Assembly (NCBI GenBank): GCA_015490755.1
Contig: WFXF01000072.1
Coordinates: 1 to 36,470 of the forward strand
Direction: 5' to 3'
From: Gammaproteobacteria bacterium
Lineage (GTDB): Bacteria > Pseudomonadota > Gammaproteobacteria > JAADGQ01
Length of the DNA: 36,470 bases
The notes under the pieces were generated by a model. It was not told where the DNA came from, did no database searches, and saw nothing but the letters and a program-made list of their open reading frames with translations. Positions within the stretch are counted from its first letter, which is position 1. Every line of letters begins with the position of its first letter. Shown here in pieces: positions 28,987 to 36,470 of this stretch. A program made the translations under genes and the position numbers.

Positions 28987-29036
28987 AAACCGACTTAGTT
29001 CTAGTTAAAAGGTAATTTTTAGATTGAGATCATTTT

Positions 29037-29876
29037 TTAAGCAACTAATACTTGGTGATTTTCGTTTATTGCATCTTGTAAAGCATCTTCAGCACGTTTT
29101 AATAGTGTTGTAATATTGTCACCTTTAACCCACATAGCAATGCTGCAACATGCAGAAATAGATACTTCCTGGCCTGCATTATTTACCTTTAAATCTTCTA
29201 TAATATTACAGAGCTTAACCGCAAGCTTTTCAGCAGCATCACCCGGAGTTTCAGGTAAAACAAGTAATAATTCACCTTCTTCCAAGTGCCCTATATGATC
29301 TGCCCAACGCATTTTATCTTTCAATAGATAGCTGGCTGTTATTAATCCTTGCTCAGATATCGATTGCTCTTTTTGGTCACTGCTCAGGCTCATTCTTATA
29401 ATAGAGAGATCATTTTCATAGCGGCGACTTCGAGAAATGAGGGGCTCAAGTATTTTATGAATGCCACGACGATTAAGCAAACCTGTCACAGGATCATGTG
29501 TTGCCTGCTGCTCCAAAGTTTCTCTCAGTTGATCATAAGCAACTTGAAGCTGGTGCTCGGTTGTAACATCTAAATAGTAACGAATAGTTTCATCACTACT
29601 CTCTGATTTTTCTTGCCAGCATTTTAACCAACGCTCAGGACTGTCATCACTCGCTTCCAGACAAAAATTCTCTTTGAATGAAAAAATGTATTTATATTTT
29701 TTACCTACAAAGTCGCCAGCTGATTGAGCAATCAAATCATGTTGATTGACACTAAAAAGCTTTTCAATGGTTTTATTTGCCCAAAGAAGTCGTTCGCTTT
29801 TATCAAAAATCAATATACCAACTGGTGCTGAATCAAGTGCAGCTCCTGTTAAAGAAGCATTCAATTGCTGTGCCAT
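29037..29876 (-). CDS. PAS protein with degenerate GGDEF domain
   Basis: The 279-residue protein has an N-terminal PAS domain (about 10-110; SAPVGILIFDKSERLLWANKT). A GGDEF domain follows from about residue 122, which opens with the normal HDPVTGLLNRRGIH. At the active-site loop it reads HLEEGELLLVLPET, so GGDEF is replaced by EEGEL and diguanylate cyclase activity is unlikely. The PAS domain may bind a small ligand or flavin, but no specific cofactor residue is evident. No EAL or output domain and no transmembrane segment are seen. It is a probable c-di-GMP-network sensor that acts by binding or by pairing with another protein. It is monocistronic, followed by an A/T-rich gap. Confidence 0.82.
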   Translation of the reverse strand: MAQQLNASLTGAALDSAPVGILIFDKSERLLWANKTIEKLFSVNQHDLIAQSAGDFVGKKYKYIFSFKENFCLEASDDSPERWLKCWQEKSESSDETIRYYLDVTTEHQLQVAYDQLRETLEQQATHDPVTGLLNRRGIHKILEPLISRSRRYENDLSIIRMSLSSDQKEQSISEQGLITASYLLKDKMRWADHIGHLEEGELLLVLPETPGDAAEKLAVKLCNIIEDLKVNNAGQEVSISACCSIAMWVKGDNITTLLKRAEDALQDAINENHQVLVA

Positions 29877-30003
29877 AAAACCCCCACTTTTGGATAATTT
29901 CAGGTTAAACTTCCTTTGTTATTTTTTATATTAAAGTATCCTACAGCATAATAACGACGCACTTAAACAATCACTTTAATAATTGTTTTTGCTAACTTAA
30001 AGA

Positions 30004-30050
30004 TACTTTTAAAAATAGTTTGTTTTTATATAAAACTACTTTTAAAAGTA
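30004..30050. repeat. A/T-rich repeated palindrome next to hemJ
   Basis: TACTTTTAAAA occurs at 30004-30014 and again at 30037-30047, where it is completed to the perfect 14-bp palindrome TACTTTTAAAAGTA (30037-30050). AGTTT and AAACT lie between them. It sits just after the hemJ stop. It could be a weak terminator or a protein-binding site, or only low-complexity A/T. Confidence 0.35.
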
Positions 30051-30052
30051 TT

Positions 30053-30475
30053 CTAAAAAGGCTTTACAACCACTAAAAGAGTTATTACAAAAAGAAATAT
30101 CGTAGGTATTTCATTGACCCAGCGATAGAATTTATGGTCTTTTTTATTTAGATCATCCCTAAATTTTTTTACAATCTTTCCACAATAATAGTGGTAGGCA
30201 AATAGCCCTATGACTAAAGCCAGTTTCATATGCAGCCAGCCCATGTGAGCATAGCTCAGCCATGCATAAGAAAAAAGCAACCAGACACCTAGCACAGTTG
30301 TGATAGCTGCACCAATTGTCATCATGATGTAAAGTTTGCGCTCCATCACTTTAAAGCGTTCAGAGCCAATCTTATCATCACAACTTGCATGATAGACAAA
30401 TAACCGTGGCAGGTAAAACAGTCCTGCAAACCAGGTCACCATGGCTATAATATGAAAAGCTTTAACCCAAAGCAT
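30053..30475 (-). CDS. hemJ: Protoporphyrinogen oxidase HemJ
   Basis: HemJ is an integral inner-membrane enzyme that oxidises protoporphyrinogen IX in organisms without HemG or HemY. The 140-residue protein has four or five hydrophobic helices and the family stretch VKAFHIIAMVTWFAGLFYLPRLFVYH at its start, whose invariant His is near residue 8. ERKLYIMMTIGAA and HMKLALVIGLFAYHYYCGKI, with another conserved His and Lys, follow. ATG 30475 fits the family; a GTG at 30487 would add four residues. Neither has a strong ribosome-binding site. It diverges from cca. Confidence 0.9.
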   Translation of the reverse strand: MLWVKAFHIIAMVTWFAGLFYLPRLFVYHASCDDKIGSERFKVMERKLYIMMTIGAAITTVLGVWLLFSYAWLSYAHMGWLHMKLALVIGLFAYHYYCGKIVKKFRDDLNKKDHKFYRWVNEIPTIFLFVITLLVVVKPF

Positions 30476-30563
30476 TATTAACGTCACTTATTTTTAGATG
30501 TTTTGTGACATTTTGCCTTGAAGTTGGTCAAATTGCACGTTCTGATTTAATTAAGGAAATGTC

Positions 30564-31781
30564 TTGAAAGTATATGCCGTCGGTGGTTCAGTGAGAGATC
30601 AGTTATTAGGGCTGCCAGTCAAAGATAGAGATTGGATCGTCGTGGGTGCAACCCGGCAACAGATGGTGAGCCAGGGATTTAAACAGGTCGGCCGTGATTT
30701 TCCGGTTTTCCTACATCCAAAAACCCACGAAGAGTATGCTTTAGCACGCACTGAGCGTAAAACATCTCCTGGTTATAAGGGGTTTGAAGTATTTGCTTCA
30801 CCCATGGTGACGCTGGAAGAAGATTTATCGCGTCGTGACTTAACGATTAACGCCATAGCACAGTCACCCGAAGGAGAGATTATTGATCCTTTTGGTGGTA
30901 CTGAAGATCTGAAAAACCGCTGCCTGCGTCACGTCTCTCCCGCTTTTAGTGAAGATCCTGTGCGAATTTTACGTGTAGCACGCTTTGCCGCACGTTTTGC
31001 ACCGTTTGGTTTTTATATTGCTGATGAAACCCTGACTCTAATGAAAAACATGGTAACAAATGGGGAAGTAGATGCATTAATTCCTGAACGTGTCTGGGCA
31101 GAAGTGATTCGTGCATTATGTGAAGACAAACCTTCTATTTTTTTTGAAGTGTTACGCCAATGTGGTGCATTAAAATCACTTTTTCCGGAAATTAACGCTC
31201 TTTATGGTGTGCCACAAAATGCCAAATATCATCCTGAGGTTGATACAGGAATACATACAATGATGGTGCTGGATCGTGCTGCACAGCTATCCAGTAAATC
31301 AACTGTTCGCTTTGCAGCGCTACTTCACGATTTGGGCAAAGGCAATACTCCAAAAAACATTTTACCAAAACATTCTGGCCATGAAGAGCGAAGTGTAAAA
31401 TTAACCAAAGTGTTATGTAAACGTCTACGTGTGCCCCGTGATCATCGTGACCTTGCTACTCTTGTGGCACGCTATCATACGCATTGCCATCGTGCTGAAG
31501 AGCTTAAAACAAGTACATTATTAAAAACAATTCAGGCACTGGATGCTTTTCGCCGGCCAGAGCGCTTTGAAGATTTTTTAATCACCTGTCTGGCCGATTC
31601 ACAGGGCCGGTTAGGAATGGAAAATAGTTCATACCCTCAAATCGATATTTTCAGACAGGCATATAGAGCTGCTGCTGCGGTTAATACAAAAAAGATTTCA
31701 AAAATGGGATTTCAAGGTCAAGCGTTTGCCAATCAGCTATGGCAACAACGTATCAAAGCAATTAAACGTACACTAAACTAA
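30564..31781 (+). CDS. cca: Multifunctional CCA tRNA nucleotidyltransferase/phosphohydrolase
   Basis: Cca adds or repairs the 3' CCA end of tRNA. The 405-residue protein starts KVYAVGGSVRDQLLGLPVKD, with GGSVRD and the metal-binding DRDW pair (about residues 20-24), then RRDLTINAIA and EDPVRILRVARF. A C-terminal HD domain (RFAALLHDLGKG, near residue 255) shows it is the E. coli-type enzyme with phosphohydrolase activity. The start is TTG with AAGGA about 7 bases upstream; no ATG would preserve the GG motif. The stop overlaps the convergent yrdA gene by four bases. Confidence 0.96.
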   Translation: MKVYAVGGSVRDQLLGLPVKDRDWIVVGATRQQMVSQGFKQVGRDFPVFLHPKTHEEYALARTERKTSPGYKGFEVFASPMVTLEEDLSRRDLTINAIAQSPEGEIIDPFGGTEDLKNRCLRHVSPAFSEDPVRILRVARFAARFAPFGFYIADETLTLMKNMVTNGEVDALIPERVWAEVIRALCEDKPSIFFEVLRQCGALKSLFPEINALYGVPQNAKYHPEVDTGIHTMMVLDRAAQLSSKSTVRFAALLHDLGKGNTPKNILPKHSGHEERSVKLTKVLCKRLRVPRDHRDLATLVARYHTHCHRAEELKTSTLLKTIQALDAFRRPERFEDFLITCLADSQGRLGMENSSYPQIDIFRQAYRAAAAVNTKKISKMGFQGQAFANQLWQQRIKAIKRTLN

Positions 31782-32311
31782 GTTGATTCTAAATAATTAT
31801 TTTTTAATCCAACATAATGCTCGGCTGAATAGTGTAAAAAATCTTTTTCTTGATCCGTCAGTGGCCGTACTTTACGTGCTGGTTGGCCTAACCAGAGCGA
31901 TTCACCTTCAAGCACCTTGCCAGGGGATACAAGAGCGCCTGCACCAATCATGGTATAGGGCGGAATTACCGCACCATCAAGAATTGTCGCCCCCATTCCA
32001 ATCAGACAATAATCACCAATAGAGCAACCGTGCAAGATTACGCCATGACCAACAGTAACGTGATCACCTATTGTTAAAGAGTAGCCTTCCGGATTTTCTG
32101 AATCTGCATGAGTGACATGTAGTATCGAACCATCCTGAATATTACTACACCTTCCAATCGTAATATAATTTACATCCCCGCGTATTGTCACCAAAGGCCA
32201 TATGGATGAATCTTCACCAATAGTAACCTGACCAATCACCTGGGAACTTTCATCGACATAAACAGAATTTGCAATCTGTGGTACTACTTTTTGATAAGCC
32301 CTGATCGCCAT
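31778..32311 (-). CDS. yrdA: Gamma-carbonic-anhydrase-like hexapeptide protein YrdA
   Basis: This 177-residue left-handed beta-helix protein is made of hexapeptide repeats: VIGQVTIGEDSSIWPLVTIRGD, IGRCSNIQDGSILHVTH, HVTVGHGVILHGCSIGD and LIGMGATILDGAVI. His residues in THAD, GHGV and HGC match the metal-binding His of the gamma-carbonic-anhydrase family, of which YrdA is the E. coli form; activity is not assured. Two adjacent ATG codons exist (32314 and 32311); the second was chosen because GGAG is then six bases upstream instead of three. It starts about 13 bases after the preceding secreted-protein gene on the same strand and is convergent with cca. Confidence 0.92.
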   Translation of the reverse strand: MAIRAYQKVVPQIANSVYVDESSQVIGQVTIGEDSSIWPLVTIRGDVNYITIGRCSNIQDGSILHVTHADSENPEGYSLTIGDHVTVGHGVILHGCSIGDYCLIGMGATILDGAVIPPYTMIGAGALVSPGKVLEGESLWLGQPARKVRPLTDQEKDFLHYSAEHYVGLKNNYLEST

Positions 32312-32324
32312 CATGAACTCCTTT

Positions 32325-33605
32325 TTATGTTATGTAACGCCGATAAACTAAAATAAAAAACGGCAGTAAAACAGACAACGGATGCAACGCACCAAATCCA
32401 CCATAAATTCCGATGTAACTCTCTTGTTTAACCGCTTCTTGATTACCTGCCTTATCCTCAGAAAAGAAACGTACGATATAGTTTGTATTATTACCATCCA
32501 GCTCAAATGGGCCATCATAGATCAAGGCATTATCGACTGTTGGATAAGTACCATCGGTTGAATAGTAGGTTTTACCACAACCTTTACCGATATCACTGCA
32601 ATGAAGTGTGACTGTTTTTGTTTTTGAATCAAAAACGGTTGTTGATGGGCACGCCGTTGTTAACGGTGATTTTGGGTCAAATTGAAACACTTTTGTCTGC
32701 ATTTCACTTGATTTTCCATTTTCATTTACAGCTAAAAACTTGATATAAACAACCTGATTCGTAATGCCGCCGAGTCGCTTACGTACATCACACTGAAACT
32801 CAGAGTTAACAACTGGGCCTGTAAACTCGTCTAATTCTTCAGTTGTCGGTGAGCCAGGAAAGCTTCTGGCATCACAATAAACTGTACACCCTTCATTTTC
32901 AGCTTTACCTGCGCCCGCGTTACAGGAAAAAGTAGCCACCTGTGACTTTGTAAACATTCCGCCTGCCGGAGTCACCCAAACCGTGGGTGCATCTGGATCC
33001 GTATTGATAACATCTTGTTGATTGATTGATTCGTCAATTTTCCAGACGGACGATGCTTGAACTGTTGATACAAAAGCTTCATTTGTGAAGGGCTCTCCCC
33101 CAACCTGACTAAATTCGCCTTTAACTAAAGCCATCGCACAATTTTCGTCTAAAATAATTTCACGAACCAAGCCATTTGCATTAGGATTCCAGGCCATAGG
33201 TTTGCCATTAGTCCGCTCAAATGCCGCAAGATTATTTCTCGTAATAATTGTTCTCTCTTCAGAGTCAGATTTTGCCTGATAATCTATTTCACTGAAATCT
33301 CCTGCAACATAAATTGTATCTTTCAATAAAACCATAAATAATACCGGCCCATTAATGCTCGGATCCCAAGCTGTATCCAAGTCATAATTAGGCTTGATAC
33401 GTGCAATATTATTAGCTGAAACCCCTCCTACAGCACTAAATTCACCCCCTATAAACCAGCCGCCAGTGCTATCCTCAATCACTGAATGAACCACGCCATC
33501 AACACTTGGAAATGATGAATTAGCAAGAGGGTTTGCTATTACTTTTAATGAAATAAAGAAGCTTAAAAATATAACAGATGAAAAGGTTTTAATTAAATAT
33601 TTCAT
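32325..33605 (-). CDS. Secreted delta-60-repeat protein with CHB_HEX_C-like domain and GlyGly-CTERM
   Basis: The 426-residue precursor has a signal peptide (hydrophobic to about residue 22, VIANPLANSSF). A short beta-propeller-like region with delta-60-type repeats (GGWFIGGEFSAVGGVSANNIARI; YVAGDFSEID; LVKGEFSQVGGEP) runs to about residue 180. A fold like the chitobiase C-terminal domain (YYSTDGTYPTVDNALIYDG with FFSEDKAGNQEAV) covers about 315-400. The last 25 residues are GG, a hydrophobic helix and a basic end (GGFGALHPLSVLLPFFILVYRRY), the GlyGly-CTERM pattern processed by rhombosortase. It overlaps the stop of the upstream SBBP protein by four bases. Function is unknown; a surface or secreted adhesin-like role is a guess. 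Confidence 0.75.
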   Translation of the reverse strand: MKYLIKTFSSVIFLSFFISLKVIANPLANSSFPSVDGVVHSVIEDSTGGWFIGGEFSAVGGVSANNIARIKPNYDLDTAWDPSINGPVLFMVLLKDTIYVAGDFSEIDYQAKSDSEERTIITRNNLAAFERTNGKPMAWNPNANGLVREIILDENCAMALVKGEFSQVGGEPFTNEAFVSTVQASSVWKIDESINQQDVINTDPDAPTVWVTPAGGMFTKSQVATFSCNAGAGKAENEGCTVYCDARSFPGSPTTEELDEFTGPVVNSEFQCDVRKRLGGITNQVVYIKFLAVNENGKSSEMQTKVFQFDPKSPLTTACPSTTVFDSKTKTVTLHCSDIGKGCGKTYYSTDGTYPTVDNALIYDGPFELDGNNTNYIVRFFSEDKAGNQEAVKQESYIGIYGGFGALHPLSVLLPFFILVYRRYIT

Positions 33606-36349
33606 GAACGGTTTCTCGTTAATAAAACCATAGATAAAAACAACAAACTAACAGCACTTAAAATGCCGCCACCACCACCTTTAATACCGACTTTAGTCTC
33701 TTCAATATCGCTATTATTGGATAGATCAGGATCAGATTGATTCGCCCTGACAATACGTACTGAATTATTTATCACTCCTCCCCGAGTAGCACGTACCAAT
33801 AAATTGATAGTGACCCGACTATCCACAGCAAGCGAATCAAAAGTACATTGAATCACACTTCCCACTTCAGTACATTCACCACCCTCTCTATCCATTGTGG
33901 ATGAAATATAATCCAAACCTTCATAAGTAGCAGAAATAATAATGTCGTTTGCATCATTAGGGCCTTGGTTTACCACTGTTATGAGGTAATTCAGATCTTC
34001 TTCATTTTCAATAGGATCTTGTACGTCATCTACTATGATAGAAAGATCTGCCTGATCACCTTTATCTTGTAGTTTAGCGATAAAAACATCCTCTTTGCCT
34101 TGATTTATTGTGAACCCAGTTAAAGAGTTTACTGTAGTTAAATCAGTTGACTTTGTTTTTCCCACCAGAAAAATTTCCGGGTTTATATTTTCAGTTAATG
34201 AAATACTTTTTACAGAATCTTTAGCGCTTCCACCGAGATAACTGGAATAAACAAGCCTAAGTAAATTTGAAGATTCATCACTAAGTTTACATGGATCATC
34301 AATTGATCTATTTTCATCCTCAACCGGAAAACAGAGCTTGGAAATAAAAGCATCGCCTTTACCTCCATAAATTCCTCTAATAGGATTATTAACAGGAAAA
34401 TCATCAGAGCTTGTCTTTCCGGCAATATAGATCTCATTTTCAGTGTTAACTGCTATACCGTGTCCTTCATCATCTTTATCTCCCCCCAAATAACTGGAAT
34501 AAAGAAGCCCTCCTTTCTCTGCACTGAATTTAGCGATGAAGGCATCTCTTCCGCCACCATGCTTTCCCTGGAAGGGGTTTAAGTGCCCTAAATTTGGCGA
34601 ATCCGTATAACCGGTGATATACGCAGAGCCAGCATTATCAGTAGCAACATCCAAACCTATTTCAGCACCTGAATCGCCAAAATAGGTTGCGTATAATATC
34701 TTATTGCCTTCTGGATTCAATTTAAGCAAAAAAATATCTGTTTGAAATTTAAAATTTTCCTGAAATGGTAAGCACTCTTCTTCTGTGATGTTAAGTTCGG
34801 AACAAACATCAGCATCAATCTGAACTGGAAAATCCGGTGATGCCGTCATCCCGGTTACAAATATATTTTTACTATTATCCAGATCAATACCAAAAGCAGC
34901 ATCGACACATGTTCCACCCAAATAAGTGGAAAAAATATAACTGATATTCTTTGTATCAAGCTTGCTGATAAAAATATCACCATAATTTTTAATACTCAGA
35001 CTGACACCACACAGTTCTCTTAACTTACCCTCTGAAGCTTCTTGTTGTTTTAAAGTACTTTGGATTTCATTTTGTACTGGAAAATTATATGACGTTGTAA
35101 CACCGGCGATATAAACATTTTCTTCGTTATCAACGGCAATAGATCGGGCAATTTCTTTATTATTCCCACCTAAATAAGTTGAAAACAGAAGTTCTGAGCC
35201 ATCTTTATTTAATTTAGCAATAAAAGCATCATTACAATCACTTTTACCTTCATTGCAATTATTATTACCTGATAGGGTTGATTGTATCGGTAATCTGATT
35301 GGGAAATCTCTAGAGTCTGTTTCACCTGCTATATAAATATAGCCAGTTTGATCAACAGCAATAGACAAACCTTTGTCATTAGCTGATCCACCTAAATAGG
35401 TGGTAAAAACAAGCGCATTATTTGCATCAAATTTACTGACAAACAAATCATACTTTCCGCCTCCATGTTTATTTTGCAATGGATTATTTATGGGAAAATC
35501 AACGGATGTTGTACTTCCAACTATATAAGTATTGCGATCACTATCGACTACAATATCATTTCCTTCTTCGTTATTTTTGTTGCCTAAATAGCTGGCATAG
35601 GTAAGTACAGGGTCAATTATTAGAGGTCTTGTTTCATCATAATCAGCAATTTGAAATGAAACCTGATTATTATCTGTTAATAAATATTGGCTCTCTATTA
35701 TTTGTTTCTCATAGTTATTTTCTTGATAAACAAGGGGAGCCTTTTGAACAATAGTACCTTGCTCTGTATACAAAAGAAGATCCCCTGTTCCATTCAACTC
35801 CATCTTTTCAATGCCCTCAAATTTTAATTTAATTATTCGATAGTCAATATATGGAGCAACAATAAAGTCATATTCAAATTTACCATTATTACCGTAATAA
35901 AGAAGATTAATACCGGGATAAACAGATTGGTATGTCACTTTTTCGTAAAGTGGAATGTTGTGTTGCCAGGTTTCCTTTTCTTGCCCTGAAAAATAATTAA
36001 TTTTTCCTTGTTTTTGGTTTACGCCCTTGGATTGGGGAATTTGATCAGTATCGAGCAGTATTATTTTTATATAATTTTTTTTATCTAGTGGATCAAATGA
36101 AATTTTGGCATGTCCTGAGGATAGATAGAGATTTAGATTATCGTTACGTGAAACAAAGTCTACTTCTGAATCAAATTGTCCCATATTCTTTTCAAAAAAA
36201 AGTGGTTTATTCTGAAAAACGAGCTCGTTCTTTTGTACTGATTGAAGTGGAAGGTTCATTGATAAGCTTGCCACTATCGCGATAAGAAGAACGATCAGGC
36301 TCATAGAAACATTATTTTTTATATTTATAAGGGTTATTCTTTTATTCAT
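33602..36349 (-). CDS. Large secreted SBBP-repeat protein with DUF11 domain and GlyGly-CTERM
   Basis: The 915-residue precursor has a signal or anchor segment (about residues 15-33), then a region starting FEKNMGQFDSEVDFV, typical of SBBP-repeat proteins. Seven repeats of about 55-85 residues follow (about 250-760), each recognisable by TYLGG or SYLGG, an acidic VD..N.Y..G.T.S.DFP run, and DAFI.KL. Each is expected to form a propeller blade. A DUF11 domain (VNQGPNDANDIIISATYEG, about 770-880) follows. The end is GGGGGILSAVSLLFLSMVLLTRNRS, a GlyGly-CTERM tail. It is the first of a two-gene unit with a second GlyGly-CTERM protein. Substrate or partner is unknown. The start has no strong ribosome-binding site. 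Confidence 0.8.
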   Translation of the reverse strand: MNKRITLINIKNNVSMSLIVLLIAIVASLSMNLPLQSVQKNELVFQNKPLFFEKNMGQFDSEVDFVSRNDNLNLYLSSGHAKISFDPLDKKNYIKIILLDTDQIPQSKGVNQKQGKINYFSGQEKETWQHNIPLYEKVTYQSVYPGINLLYYGNNGKFEYDFIVAPYIDYRIIKLKFEGIEKMELNGTGDLLLYTEQGTIVQKAPLVYQENNYEKQIIESQYLLTDNNQVSFQIADYDETRPLIIDPVLTYASYLGNKNNEEGNDIVVDSDRNTYIVGSTTSVDFPINNPLQNKHGGGKYDLFVSKFDANNALVFTTYLGGSANDKGLSIAVDQTGYIYIAGETDSRDFPIRLPIQSTLSGNNNCNEGKSDCNDAFIAKLNKDGSELLFSTYLGGNNKEIARSIAVDNEENVYIAGVTTSYNFPVQNEIQSTLKQQEASEGKLRELCGVSLSIKNYGDIFISKLDTKNISYIFSTYLGGTCVDAAFGIDLDNSKNIFVTGMTASPDFPVQIDADVCSELNITEEECLPFQENFKFQTDIFLLKLNPEGNKILYATYFGDSGAEIGLDVATDNAGSAYITGYTDSPNLGHLNPFQGKHGGGRDAFIAKFSAEKGGLLYSSYLGGDKDDEGHGIAVNTENEIYIAGKTSSDDFPVNNPIRGIYGGKGDAFISKLCFPVEDENRSIDDPCKLSDESSNLLRLVYSSYLGGSAKDSVKSISLTENINPEIFLVGKTKSTDLTTVNSLTGFTINQGKEDVFIAKLQDKGDQADLSIIVDDVQDPIENEEDLNYLITVVNQGPNDANDIIISATYEGLDYISSTMDREGGECTEVGSVIQCTFDSLAVDSRVTINLLVRATRGGVINNSVRIVRANQSDPDLSNNSDIEETKVGIKGGGGGILSAVSLLFLSMVLLTRNRS

Positions 36350-36378
36350 AATTAATATTTTGTATTCTTTCTTTATGT

Positions 36379-36454
<76 letters not shown>

Positions 36455-36470
36455 TCTTATTATCTTTTTG

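Overview
The window is a chromosomal origin segment of an A/T-rich gammaproteobacterium; the species cannot be named from sequence alone. The lineage is suggested by the gene order rpmH-rnpA-yidD-yidC-mnmE diverging from dnaA-dnaN-recF-gyrB, by the ispB / rplU-rpmA-obgE-proB-rpsT neighbourhood, by a TTG-started rpsT as in Escherichia coli, and by a YrdA-type hexapeptide protein, an E. coli-type Cca with HD domain, and GlyGly-CTERM tails.

Layout. 1-152 is a long imperfect palindrome. 198-4496 (minus strand) carries an alanine-rich lipoprotein, mnmE, yidC, yidD, rnpA and rpmH. 4497-4729 is the divergent rpmH/dnaA promoter region with a perfect DnaA box over the dnaA promoter. 4730-10951 (plus) is dnaA, a DnaA-box-bearing A/T-rich gap that is the best oriC candidate, dnaN, recF (with two parS-like palindromes inside it) and gyrB. 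11075-11335 is rpsT, convergent with the minus-strand unit rplU-rpmA-obgE-proB (14295 down to 11424).

The accessory centre is 14410-21549, seven tightly packed minus-strand genes inserted between rplU and ispB, which are usually divergent neighbours in gammaproteobacteria. In transcription order they encode a HAD phosphatase-UbiA phosphoribosyltransferase fusion, a DprE1-like FAD oxidase, a DprE2-like reductase, a four-helix SMR/EamA-type membrane protein, a sugar-nucleotide epimerase-like protein, a membrane acyltransferase and a polytopic GT-C-like protein. Together the first three would turn PRPP and a polyprenyl phosphate into polyprenylphosphoryl-D-arabinose, the lipid donor known from mycobacteria. 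The remaining four are candidates to flip, modify and transfer the sugar. This is the most interesting system in the window: a compact, apparently self-contained D-arabinofuranose donor and transfer locus in a Gram-negative chromosome.

21966-28986 (mostly plus) holds ispB, priA, a convergent cyclic-nucleotide-binding protein, a DsbA-like protein, an acetolactate synthase-like enzyme and a translationally coupled EEP-family phosphoesterase-like protein. 29037-32311 holds a PAS protein with a degenerate GGDEF domain, hemJ, cca and yrdA. 32325-36349 (minus) is a two-gene unit of secreted beta-propeller-like proteins, both ending in GlyGly-CTERM-type tails, and the window closes with a tRNA-Thr(CGT) gene.
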